Source: Mactra quadrangularis
Taxonomy: Eukaryota > Mollusca > Bivalvia > Venerida > Mactridae
DNA length: 64,000 bases
NCBI GenBank assembly: GCA_025267735.1
Contig: CM046304.1
Span: forward strand, 8,370,001 to 8,434,000
Direction of reading: 5' to 3'
Part shown: positions 11,246-23,175 of the stretch, piece by piece
Numbering within the stretch: the first letter of the stretch is position 1
Layout of the letters: each line of letters opens with the position of its first letter
Notes under the pieces: model-generated
Database searches by the model: none
What the model was told of the DNA's origin: nothing
What the model saw: the letters and a program-made list of their open reading frames with translations, nothing else
Made by a program: the position numbers and the translations under genes

Positions 11246-13800
11246 TTGTTTTCTCTTTTGTGTATGTACACATAATGTTATCACTATCCAGCGGTATTTA
11301 ACGGTCAAATTCATCGAATGACACAAAAAACGATTAAACATCAAAATATTACGTATTTCTATTGTACCTAAGCATACACCCACGTTTAACGCATGTAAAC
11401 AATGTATATATCGAGATATTTAACTCTGATTTAAACCTGTATCAATTTAGCTGATAGTACAGCATCGCTTATCTACCGTGTGTGACGTCATTGTAGTCCT
11501 ATCGATTAAATCCTGTTATAACAGTCAATGGATTGTAATATTTACACGTCTGTCAATTAACCAGTCGCAAAATCATATTGAAATTAAATTTGCATTTTTT
11601 TAAAATAATTATTACATTTTCTACATGACTTTTTAATTTTATATAAAATAGTTAAATAACTAGGCTATATTAATATAAAGCGCTTTTTATATTTGATTGC
11701 ATTCATCGCACAATTCCAAGATATTAAGTAGGTATTTGTGATGTAGTTTTATTTGAGTGAAAAAAGGTTCAAAAAGTAAGTTAATTGAATGTCATTATAT
11801 TGAATGAGTCTAAAACTGGTCAAGACCAAGCGCGTTTTTCTTGATTTTCACATGATGACCAAGTGAAAGGGGAAAAAGATTGAAAAACTCGGCAGGAATA
11901 ACTTAAGACTATGTAAAGTTATGATCTCGTCATTTTTGACAGATACTGGCCAAAAATATAAACTTCATGCGGAGAACGCTAATTAATTTCCTTTTTGAAA
12001 AGAAAATATTGTACCACGTGTTTTTTTCTCACAAGCGACCAAAGACGAAAAAAGGAATATCAGGTGACAGCAATGTTGTGCAGAGAATACTACTCGAATT
12101 GTTTCGTGAAGTTGTGTGCAATAAATATTAGTTTGAAAATAAGTATAAATATTAATCTAGACTTTGTCGCGTCTAAAAATCATGGAAATAAAAATTGATC
12201 GAATGTTTTTATAACGCTGATTGTGCGATTATATTAAATGATGAGACCAGAATTCTAAACCTTGCTATTTTGCACACAAAAAAAAATATTTTAATGCATA
12301 ATTTGACCTTGATCGCCTGAACGGCCATCTGCAAAACATTTACCTTATCTCCAATATATCGCGTAACATATGTCGGCGGATTAAGAATTTCTTTTGAATT
12401 CACAGCATGATGGCTGTGAGACTATGTTGAAATTGATTGAGGGTGTGGTACGTACTTTGTATATTAATGTCGACGAAAGTGATGGCCAACACGTGTTAGG
12501 ATTTGAGAGTCTGTGTCCATGGAAACAGGCAATAATATCAATGATTTGGTGTCACACAAGAGTAATTGATAAAATATTTTTATGTACCCCTAACTTTAAA
12601 TATGTTGATTTAGTTTGTGAGGTTCCCCACGGGGAACAATAAATTCGTACAAGATGACAAAAAAGTCCCGCGTTGAACCTCTATTTAATGGATTTACCGA
12701 TTAAGAAACTGGTCCTTAATATAGACTAAGATCGCACCGCCAGCAAATTGCATTAGTTACGCATGACCTGTCAAAAGGCTATCGCCAATTATATACTTGT
12801 TAATTATAGTTAATACTGGTCTGAATAATGATGTAAGAAAATAATCATTTGAATCAGAGTTGATATTGTTTTTCACGGAAGTCAATTGGCGACGCTAATA
12901 TCTCTATATTTTTACTAGTTTGTAAGACAAATATATAAACAGTTGAATTTACCGAAGAGAAATATGTGATTTAATTGAAACTTAAATTCTCATAGGGAAA
13001 TACGGAAAAGCATCAAAATATAACAAAGGGAATTTATATATAATTACGAACTATACAAAACACGGTGTAGATATGATATGAAATTATTTACTTCGTTGCC
13101 GAGTTGTGGTCGTTTGGAACAAGTTATCTTAATCTATTTTGAAACCATAGTGAGTGCAGTCCCTCGAACGAAGATGAAATTCTTATAAACCATCATATTA
13201 AAGTTTTTTTAAAACATAAGTTGCATCGGAATTAATGTTTAAACATTCTGTGATAATTAATCAGAACTGGTGCTGAAGAAATCTGAAACCACATGATCAA
13301 CTGTAAGTAATAAATTCTCATTTTCATAAGAATATAGGCTCCGAACTAATACTTAAAATTTACTTAAATTGATATCATGAAAGTATTACAAACTAAGTTG
13401 TAAATAGCAATTCTTTAATTAGCAGTTATTTCTAATTACCAGTGCAAGACACAAATTTTCCTTACTACATGTATTATATGTAGAGAAAAAAGGTCTCAAC
13501 ACCTGTTCAACGGTCTGAAGAAAGTACTGTGGTTGCGGACGGTGGGTTTGCACTTACCCATTGATATCATATCTGTTAAATTATTAATTACAAAAAAAAC
13601 CTCAAAATAATCAATATTTGATCAGATAAAATATATATGACATGTAGATTACCATAAAACAATGACTGGATTGAATGGAATACCATTTATTTTAAGTTAT
13701 GATATTTGAACAAATAAACTGCAGAACTTATTAGTAATAACATAATATTAGATTTTTGTTATTAGATTATGATTGTAATGTAATGGCATTTTATAGTCTT
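11246..13800. other. No gene recognised
   Basis: AT-rich sequence. Open frames such as 11995-12198 and 12394-12642 (82 codons) show no family motif and no convincing splice context. Confidence 0.4.
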
Positions 13801-13900
13801 GAGTTTATGCTTACTCTCAATCCCTAAGCGCGCATCCTACCACTGGACTACAGCTTGTGTCAAGCCATCGCCTCATCCCACTAGGGCAAAGTAAAGGACT
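13801..13900 (-). repeat. Possible tRNA-like SINE fragment
   Basis: The minus strand reads TAGTCCAGTGGTAGGATGC (box-A-like, 13832-13850) followed by GCGCTTAGGGATTGAGAG. Box B is poor. It is probably a decayed SINE head. Confidence 0.35.
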
Positions 13901-15949
13901 AGAGAAAACGTATCCATGCCAGTAAAAATTATTTATTTCATATATCAGCACTAGTTGATATTTTTGTCATTCACATTATAATCTGGCTAATGCTCTATAA
14001 AATATAAGGGGATTAATTAGGTAAATTATACAAAATGACTTCCTTTGAAATGGATATGGATGTACCAAATTTTACTCCAGTGGAACTTTATTTTTTTATA
14101 AATTCATTAATATTGGCACATTATCAGATTATATCCAGATTGATCTAATTGGCAGTATAATATCAAAGTACTGAAAGTACTGTTGGAAGGAATTTTTGAA
14201 CGATTTTAGGATTTCAAAGTTACAATTTCGATATCCATCATCATATCTCTTTATCATTCATAATCGAATGTGTTTCATATTTCATTTTACATGCATATTA
14301 TGCTACTGATCGAGAAGTTGTATGTTTTGATTCATGGGCAGGGCATACTTTTGTGGAGCTATGCCATAATATAATTTCTACTGTCATTCTCCCTCCTACC
14401 ACTGATTCTTAATCATTTTAATACGGCAGTGTTCAGTCACTGAATTGCATCTAGTAGTAATCCAGAGATTGAGTCTTTTCAGGAACAGTGATAGGTGGAT
14501 TGCTGGTCACGATGTAACCTAAACAATGTGTTGCCGTTGAGTTAAGGCCACAACAAATTGATCACATGTTCTATGTATTTTGTTCTAAAGAATGGAGCTA
14601 AAGAGCAAATAAATTCTTTTCCATATTTTGAATTTTGAGAAGTGAGCGAAAGCGAAGAATAAATTTGTGCGGTTTCTAAGACATTCATTTACCATAAGTT
14701 AAAAAGAGCAGAAAAGTATGGACTTTCTTATATAACATATAACAATATATATCTATAGACTATATAGTGTAATCACGTAATAAGTAGTTCTATGCTATAT
14801 AAAGCAAGTTAACAATTACTCCAGATGAAAATTCAATTGAATTTAAAACTAGTTAGAAGTAGGGTAGAAGAGGTTTACACCTTCATGAGTTCATACGGAA
14901 ATATAACTTCATTTGTCTTTGGTATTACTTGGTAATACTAGATAACTAGGAAGCACAGATTACCCCGGTTCACTTTTTGTGTATACAATGTAATTAGATT
15001 TTGGTAAATTATGCTAATGTCTAATAATACCACAAGAATTAAGTCAAGCCTAATATGTTATTTTGGGACATCAAAATTGTAGGTATGTAAATTTTTCTCC
15101 CTGTCCAATCTGCTCTCTATGGATCAATCTTCATATTTTACACCACAAAGACACGTATGACATCACACATCAAGATAAGGTGTGTAGAGAGAGTAAATGT
15201 TCAGTTTACGGTCTAAGACAGAGTGCAGTTATCATATTTCTGAACAATGGATTGTGTCATAACTGTAATTTCTAATGCTGTATGTTAGCAAGAATACATT
15301 ACTGCTTTACCGTAACAGTGATGTTTTCTGATTTATTTTGCTATTTAGAACTCAAATTTCTAATTTTTAGTTCAATTTCTACTTGGTCTAGTGTGAAAAC
15401 TTCTGATTTTCCGAAATTTATGATGCGTTCATTTCAAGGCGCGGAAACATTTTTTTGGATTTTAAGGTGCGAGAAATCAGACGAACATAACGATTAATTT
15501 GTTGCGGTCTATTAAAAAAAATAAAATTATGAAATTCGCTTCGCGCCGTCACTAAACCTCTACGGACACCCATCCAAAGATTAACCTTACATTTCGTTGC
15601 TTAACTTCGATAAATGTCCAGCGCTCTACGCTCTCAAAGTAAACCCCTACTGTGAAAACCGCTCGTTAAAATTGTATATATATACAAGCGTGTGGTAGAT
15701 ACTACTGCGCAATAATACAAAAAAACTTTCTCCGTGCACAGTTAGAAAGTTGTTTGATTAATGTGTAAAAAACCCATTAAATATCATAATTTTAAGTATT
15801 TGTTTTAATTACTTTTTTCAACTTATCTACTTTTGATAGTACACATATTTTTCTGCTGCACTATTTTTTGATCGCATTGACTCATTGATTTCTATTGAGT
15901 TGAAGGTGTTGTTCGTTCTTTTTCAACTTTCCCAGAGCGCTGACATAGA
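13901..15949. other. No gene recognised
   Basis: Nothing supportable. Short open frames at 15063-15275 and 15282-15497 lack motifs. Confidence 0.4.
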
Positions 15950-15976
15950 AAGGAATTCTTTGAAAAAGAATTCCTT
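15950..15976. repeat. Perfect 11-bp stem, 5-nt loop
   Basis: AAGGAATTCTT and AAGAATTCCTT pair perfectly around TGAAA. It may be the tip of a larger decayed foldback. Confidence 0.7.
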
Positions 15977-16253
15977 CCAATAAAACTATGTTACATTCTC
16001 TAAGTAACTTTGTAATCTAACCCGACTGTACTCACATAAATATCAACCAATGATAACCAGACATTAAACCCTTTAATAATATACTGTATTGTTCCTAATA
16101 AACGCCCCTGGGGGCGTTACATTTTTCAAAGAGGGGGCGTTTAATAGGGGTAAAAAATCCGCAATTTTTCTTTCTTCCATTTATGTTATTTACAGTCAGT
16201 TTTTGCCTAATAATGACAGATTAATTTGAGTCCAAAACAATTCATGCATATAA

Positions 16254-17552
16254 CAACAAGAGCAGTCCAAGGACAGCGCGCTCGACTTTTCGGGTGTTTT
16301 GTTCATGGCAAGGCTTATCTTTAAACAAAAGTAATTTCAAGACAGGACATAATTTTTGAAAGTATATAATTCAGTCAAACAATAATTACCAATTCATATT
16401 TGTAAAATATAAAAGGGGCATTATTCCTAGAACATTCATCCATAGTAACGCCCCTTCAGAGTAAAGTAGACATAGTATCAACGAATAAGCATACCTACTT
16501 TCATTTAAATATCTATATGACGAACTATAAATACATTGTATTTCAATTTGAACAAAATTCAAAATTAAAGTAAGGGGCATAACTTCAAAAAATAACATCA
16601 TGAGTTATGTCCCTTTGTAGTCGCGTAGATGTAGTACTGATGAATAAGCATACTAATTGTCATTTAAATATCTGCTTAAGTATCGAAAATATTTCACTTC
16701 ATAATACTTTCTCCCGAATTAAAAAGTTGAAAAGGGTCACAACTCCAACAATAATTCATCAATTATTACATCCCATTGTATTCAACTAGATGTAGTACTG
16801 ATGAAAAAGTATACTAACTTTCTATCAAACAAAATATATTAAATTTGAGCAAACATAACCCTTAAATATTAAAGTATAAAGGGGAATAACTCTGAAGTAA
16901 TTCATCTAGAGTTATGTCCCTTTATAGTCCGATAGATGAAGAACTGACGAATAAGCATTCCAACTTTCATTCAAATATATTTATAAGTTCTAAATATATC
17001 CCATGAGAACAAATTTTAATCTTAAATGTTTAAGTATAAAGGGGCATAACTCCAACAATAATTCATCCAAAGTAACGTCCCTTAATAGTTGTGTAGATAT
17101 AGTACCCATAACTAAGTATACAAACTTAAAGTCATCTTGATTAGTATTAAAGATATTACATATAGAAATGATTTTAACATTATATTTTGCATTTTTCTTA
17201 AGTATAAAAGGGCAATCACTCCAAAAATAATTCATCCACAGTTACGTGCCTTCACAGTCGTGTAGATATTGTACTGACAAATAAGTATACAAACTTTAAG
17301 TCAAATGAATTGATCAGTATTGAAGATATTCTAAATAGGAAAAACTTTAACCTCATATTTTGCAATTATTTAATTATAAAAGGGCAATAACTCATAAAAT
17401 AATTCATCCAGAGTTATCCCCTTTCACAGAATGGTTAATATAGTCCCACTTAATAAGTATACCAACTTTCAATAAAATAACTTGGATAGTGTTGAAGTTA
17501 TAAGTGTTTCAAAAAACTTTAACCTGAAAACCAACGCCAACGCCAACGCCAA

Positions 17553-17583
<31 letters not shown>

Positions 17584-17628
17584 GTGATAGCAATAGCTCT
17601 CATTTTCTTCGAAAAGTCGAGCTAAAAA
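16254..17628 (+). mobile_element. ACAAGA-type element, family D, seven cores
   Basis: It starts ACAACAAGAGCAGTCCAAGG and CTCGACTTTTCG, and ends CGAAAAGTCGAGCTAAAAA, so the 12-bp subterminal inverted repeat is perfect. Seven diverged cores of about 150-165 bp each have an AAAGGGGCATAACTCC-like start (about 16412, 16574, 16730, 16877, 17039, 17207, 17379) and GTAGATGTAGTACTGATGAA. A (CCAACG)n/(CCGACG)n microsatellite lies at 17530-17581, followed by GTGATAGCAATAGCTCTCA. It is the most complete copy of this architecture in the window. Confidence 0.88.
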
Positions 17629-17803
17629 ATAACGATGGTTATAAGTACGATAGGGCTTCATAATTGAGTAAACACAGTAGTGCGTACGTGACTATCTGAA
17701 TGTATCTCGCTGATGTCATTGTAGTGTGATGTCATATAACTCGTCAATTGACGGTAGATTCTAGATGTTTTAACATGTGTTAAGTCTGTTACTGTGTAGC
17801 AAA

Positions 17804-17870
17804 ATGTCAGAGATCAAAACACACGAGAAATTCACAGCTGGATTTAAGTTGACATTAGATTCAATTAAAA
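17804..17870 (+). CDS. Possible first coding exon of an unknown gene
   Basis: An ATG opens 22 codons plus one base (begins MSEIKTHEKF) and stops at a GTATGT donor. The spliced frame continues into the candidate microexon at 17996-18014 in the right phase, reading ..DSIK-IEEIVS. Upstream are two TGATGTCAT motifs (CRE-like, about 17710-17735). No family is recognised. It lies inside the 16084-22526 TIR unit, so it could belong to a transposon, a captured gene, or be chance. Confidence 0.3.
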
Positions 17871-17995
17871 GTATGTTATAAATTTTGTATAGACTAACAA
17901 TACTTGACGTAATTACTATGTGCACACAACTTTTGTAAAGTTAAACAAGTTCAGTGTTAACTGTTACTTAGTGTTATTTTTAATGCCCTAAATAG

Positions 17996-18014
17996 TCGAG
18001 GAGATTGTTTCAAG
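17996..18014 (+). CDS. Possible 19-nt microexon
   Basis: TCGAGGAGATTGTTTCAAG is preceded by CTAAATAG and followed by GTATGT. It keeps the frame of 17804-17870. No further exon was found before the TTAA element at 18340, which would sit in the next intron. Confidence 0.22.
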
Positions 18015-18339
18015 GTATGTCGGCTTTCTGTGATCTTTGTGCTCTTTCTAAATTGTGATGTCATTGCGCATTTGATGAGGATGCTTCAACTGTAAGCGAC
18101 CGTGATCAAAGACATTACCCGACATATTGCAGTATAAATCGTAAACTTTGACAGCGTCTCATATTGATCAATTTTATTGGTGACTGAGTACAATTACCAT
18201 ACCGTATTTAATCTAATAATGCCTCTCTTGAAATTTAATCTTTTTTTAAAAACATTCCTGTAGGGAAATTTTTTTGTGCATCCAATGTGTTGCAATTAAA
18301 TTCTGTTGGCTTTTAATTATGGATTAGTAAAAGAGTTAA

Positions 18340-21300
18340 AGGAGTAGGTGCGATTACCCCCAAATTTGTTGCCCCTGTTGCCAAAGTGGTTCAAATTATG
18401 TCATATGATAGGGAAATAAATAAGTTACCCAGAATTAACTTTTTTAAGTGAATTCTGTGAAGTCTGTTACCATGGCAACGGAACAAAATAAATTGCTTAA
18501 TTTGAAAATATAGATATCCCTTCAAACTGACTTTCAAAATTGATAGTTTTATAGTCACATATTGTCACATGAGGGAAGCACTTTCTTTTTGAGTTGTTAA
18601 AATTTGGTTGCCATGGTAACCAATTTCAGAAATTGAAAATCTTTTATTTTTAAAAAAAACATGTTTTTTGCAGTCTTTTTGCAATTCTGAAGAAACCTTA
18701 TTCAAATATTATGTTGATGTAATTATATAAAATTAACAACACAACACTCTGACCTCATTTATTGTAATATTCATTACCATGGAAACAAAATAAATGTATT
18801 CTATACTAAGAAATAACATTTTTAAAAACAGAATGTTATACTTTCGCTAAGAATGTTAAGTTTGAAGTTGAAGTTTAGATTTTATATGCATGCCTTGTTC
18901 TTAGTGTTCTGGTAATCCCATCTATGATTGAGTAAATTCAATTAAAGAAATACATTTTAGTGGATAGGTTCTCATTGCCATGGAAACTTTATCATTTTTA
19001 CTAAAATTATGATATTCAAAGATGTATAGTTTTTAATAGTTTTGATTCTAAATTTTATCACAATTACCACTTAATTGAATTGAAACAGCAAAAATAATAC
19101 ATTAGCACTGACTTAGTTACTCATTGCTAAGGTCGTTTCTAAGGCAACAAATATCCCAGTTTTTGAGCATTACAAAAAAAGTTACCTAAATCTGTATAGG
19201 GAGGATGTATCATGCAAATAGGCCAAAATAAAAAAAAAACAATATTGAAGTAAATAGTGCTTAATTATCATATAGTATCAGTATTTAAACATTACATCAC
19301 ATTATAAATTTATATCTTTTTATGAGTGGTTGCCATGAAAACAGAATTATTAAATAAAGCTCTAAAAATGAGATTCAGTCATTGCTACCATACTGCATAA
19401 GCTAAATTAATGAAATTTGGTATGCAAGATGTGCAAAGTATAAAGACCACAATCAAATGCTATTCTTCTCTATTGAAAGCTGTGGTTGCTATGGTAACAG
19501 AAAATAAAAATTTAACAATTTGAAATGCAACTTTCAAGATTATGAAACCTGATTTTTTACCAATTATTTCATAGAAATTAAAAAGATCAGATCAAAATAA
19601 AATTAATTTTGTATAAGTTTCTCATATAAAAATGTTAAAAATGTGCAAAAAGAGTAAATCAAATCCTAATAAGATAACAAGATACAATAGAGTTTAGGTC
19701 AGGAAAACTGCATAAGAGATTTAGCTTCCAAGCTTTTAAATTGGGATGTAAGGATCACTCTTATTAATAGTATAACAAGGTTTTAACAATATTTTCTACA
19801 AATTGCATTGCATTTTGTGATAAATGGATGGCATAATATGAACATATTGGAATAAAGTAAAAATCATATAAAAAGATATACAGTGATTCCTTTACTTTTT
19901 CTTAGTTAAGACAGTTATGTCATCATCATATTAAAGCAGATTCAGCATTTGATACAATAAATGGTCTAGGTAGTAGTGAATAGAATCCAGCAGTGATTTC
20001 ATTTTAATTGTTGAAAAAATGTGAATACAGAATCACTTAGCTCACATTGTGCTTAACAATGATACAAAATGTACAAAAAGTTAAATCATCACAAAGAGTC
20101 CTCACATAGATGTTATCTTTTATGAAAATCCTGAATGAACCCAGTACTGTTGGACAATCTATAATGTCATTTCTTGTACAGAGCCAAAAGAAGCATAATC
20201 CTTTTAATTGTCACATCAATGTTATACAAAATAACAAGTGAAAATGATTTTTACAATTTACTTTGTGAAATGAAAAAAAATCAAGAATTGCAGGAAGTCC
20301 ATGCAAGAAGTTGTACTTTCATGATGCAATTATCAAGCTGCAGTCTATGTTAAGACATATAACTTCATATGACTTCTTATGAGAGCCCAGATAAACTTAT
20401 ATATTTGATCATTTGCAACATACAGTCAGTCATATAGCTTTAAACATATATAGATGTGAAACAATGAAGGTCTATCAGCCATATTTTTGTAAATTCATAT
20501 TATTGAATGTGTCCAAATCAGGGATTACATATAGTAAAATGCATATACAAATGGAAATAATTTGAAGTATACATTGATATTTAGTAAAACTGTACATCAT
20601 TATGTACAAATCATAACAAAATGCTTCTATATTTTTACTTCTAACCATGGAAGTCAGATTTTATCTGAATCTTGTACATAACATCATTAGTGTACAAATA
20701 CTCATTGTAAGTACCAGATTTTATCATTTTTGTAAGGTTTTTGACAAACTTGTTTGACTCTTTCAGTTATGAATAGTGCATTATTTAAAAGCAACCTGAT
20801 CACAAGAGAACAAATTGACAGATCACAATGGCTTCAAATACAAGCTATTCATTGCAACATACTTGCAGACTAGCAGGGCTGTACATGCAGTATATATTAA
20901 GAGTTTTGCATGTGTTTTACAGTGTATATATATTCAAAAGCAACTTTTCTTCCTATTGCATGTGGGGTATAAGCAAGTTCTGGTTAATTGTCCTGGGCAG
21001 TTGTTTATGTGAATGGGCACTGCTATATTTACTACATCAATTACATGTATACTTGTTACAACAGGCTATTTATATAATGAGTTGATAGCATGCAGGTATT
21101 GGCAAATTGCAGCATATATTGACAAGCTGACATGTTTTTGTAGTGTAAGTACAAATGTATATTCAAACAATCTTTTAACAAACTGCATTTACTGTACATG
21201 TTCACAAAGGTTGACTGCTAGATTTGGGTCCAAGACCCAAATAAACTTTCACAGTTTCACATGAAATTAGGGCAATCAAGTTTGTAATTTATATCAAACC

Positions 21301-22438
21301 CAAGCATTGCAAATGTCTTGTATATACATGTATGGCAGAACAGCAGAAATTAGCTTCAATGCCAAAAATATCAATATTATAGCACTAATGCAAATAGTGT
21401 GAAAATATTAAAATTATCTACCTGATTTCAGGGAATTTTATGTCTGTGCTTATTTGAAACCGAAAGTAGAAGTTAAATTTTGATCAAGTTACAAAGCATG
21501 CACTATCACTGGATCCATTTGTTCAATTGTTCTTAGATGATGTGACAAACACCATTTACTTTATATACAGAGAGACTAGTCAACCATACAGCCAATCTGC
21601 ATAACGTAAATAGACAGTGTTATCATAATTTCATGTTGATCTAAGTTCAAAGTCGCCGTGAATTGAACTTGTGTGTATTGACGTCATTCACTCCTTTCAT
21701 GTCGGCTTCATGGCTTATTCCACAGACTAAAACAAGCTTTTAATATTAGCCATCAAGTCCATAAATTCTCCAGTATCCTCTGTTTACTTCGTATTTCCAA
21801 AAAAAGTACAGCAATTTTACTTTGCTGACATATTCATGGAGGCTGCCATCTTGGTTTATGCATTCAGGTCAATGAGCTATTTTTAGCCTAATTGAATCTA
21901 ATGCTGATAACGAGTGATTTCCCCTTATAGTTGTGAATGTGAATGGTAAATACATAGAAAAGTATATGCATAACACTTTTGTTCTTAAATGAGACTGGTA
22001 AACACATAAATTTAGTTACAAAACCGTTGTTATGGACGCTAGTACAAACAAGTCGAAGTTGCGTCCCTTGGATTTCAGTAATGATTTTTAAACACTTTTT
22101 TCAAAATTTAATATGAGTGCAAAAAGACAAAGATTTTATATTTCGCTCAGCTTTTTATTATGATAAAATAATCATTTCCTGAAAATTTCAAATCTTTGCA
22201 ATGCTGCACTCGTATTGAAAATGACAGTAGAAGAGGTCAAAATCCATCAAATTTAGCGAATTTCGCCGCACCTGACCCTATTCAAGGGCCCCATGAGCAG
22301 TCAAAATAGACTTGAATGGACTCATATTTTACATTTTCTTAAAGTTAAAAGATAGATCTATTTGTATGAGAAATATTATGGCCGAAATCGTACATTAAAA
22401 ATTCGGCGATTTTACAGGGCCGAATCGCACCTACTCCT
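18340..22438. mobile_element. 4.1-kb element with TTAA target duplication
   Basis: The perfect 16-bp terminal inverted repeat is AGGAGTAGGTGCGATT, flanked by TTAA at 18336-18339 and 22439-22442. TTAA duplications are known for piggyBac and Kolobok; piggyBac ends usually start CC, so Kolobok-like is the better guess. The interior is AT-rich and has no transposase-like frame, so this is a non-autonomous copy. The left 1.2 kb carries spaced X-box-like palindromes. Confidence 0.85.
18466..19498. promoter_or_regulatory. Cluster of RFX X-box-like palindromes
   Basis: GTTACCATGGCAAC (18466-18479), GGTTGCCATGGTAACC (18606-18621), ATTACCATGGAAAC (18773-18786), ATTGCCATGGAAAC (18973-18986), GTTGCCATGAAAAC (19329-19342) and GTTGCTATGGTAAC (19485-19498). 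The first, second and last fit the known RFX X-box consensus (GTTNCCATGGNAAC-like). Function is inference; they may be decayed copies of an internal palindromic repeat. Confidence 0.5.
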
Positions 22439-22526
22439 TTAAGTTTTGCATAAGATATTTTTTTCTTTTTTTAAAAAAAAGAGGGGGGGATTATTAGAGC
22501 AGGGGCGTTTAATAGGAACAATACGG

Positions 22527-23173
22527 TAATAAATGCCAAAGTGTAGTTAGATATTTTAACATGTCATGTAAATTTTAAACTTAAGACAGGGGCAGATACA
22601 GTCACATTATTCAATTTTCTCAAGCACTAGTCCCATTTATCATTGTTATAGAATAATGAACAAATTTAACCAATTTATCAACTAGCTCAAACCAATATTC
22701 AGTAGTCCCAGCTTTGGGTAAGTGTTTACAGCATATATGGGTTTTTGTCCAGATGCAGTTTATAACAGTATATTTATGACCAATGAGCAAGCACAAAACT
22801 TGAGCAAATTCTTCTTTCTTTTTATGTAGTTAGACAAGTTTTGCACTGATCTATCAATTTGTTCAGGATTTTGGGGCTAGTGGATTTGGGCAAAGATTAC
22901 AATAAATGACCAACAGAGGATTTGAACACAGGTCATTTTAAAATACTCACTAAACATTGCAATAACAGCCACTCACTTAACCCTAATGAAAAATGGCAAC
23001 ATTGTCAGTGTGTTATCAATGTATTGCCATATTCTTGCCAGATAAACTTCAGCTCCTAAGTTTCAAGAGTCAATTGAGCATCACATGATGTACCATGATG
23101 ACAGCAATTTAAAAACACAAGATTTGTTCAAAATTTGTACATTACCTAAATAAATCCTTACCCTGGTTCCAAT
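22527..23173 (-). repeat. SINE-like dispersed repeat
   Basis: A stretch around 22614-22990 (CTCAAGCACTAGTCCCATTTA, AACAAATTTAACCAA, GGGGCTAGTGG.TTTGGGCAAAGA) matches 24655-24840. The minus strand carries a box-B-like TGTTCAAATCC (about 22919-22929). Outside this nothing was recognised. Confidence 0.4.
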
Positions 23174-23175
23174 TA

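Larger units (their letters stand above)
16084..22526. mobile_element. 6.4-kb TIR unit with TA target duplication, heavily nested
   Basis: The left end is CTGTATTGTTCCTAATAAAC + GCCCCTG. The right end read inward is CCGTATTGTTCCTATTAAAC + GCCCCTG. Both are flanked by TA. Just inside the left end GGGGGCGTT..GAGGGGGCGTTTAATAGGGG repeats and inverts the terminal motif, giving a hairpin. The interior contains the element at 16254-17628, two candidate exons and the TTAA element at 18340-22438. TA duplication suggests Tc1/mariner-type mobilisation; no transposase was seen. Alternatively, the ends are two solo MITEs in opposite orientation. Confidence 0.65.

Noticed and set aside
12394..12642. 82-codon frame as a gene
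   Set aside because: No recognisable motif, no splice or promoter support, and composition like the surrounding non-coding DNA.
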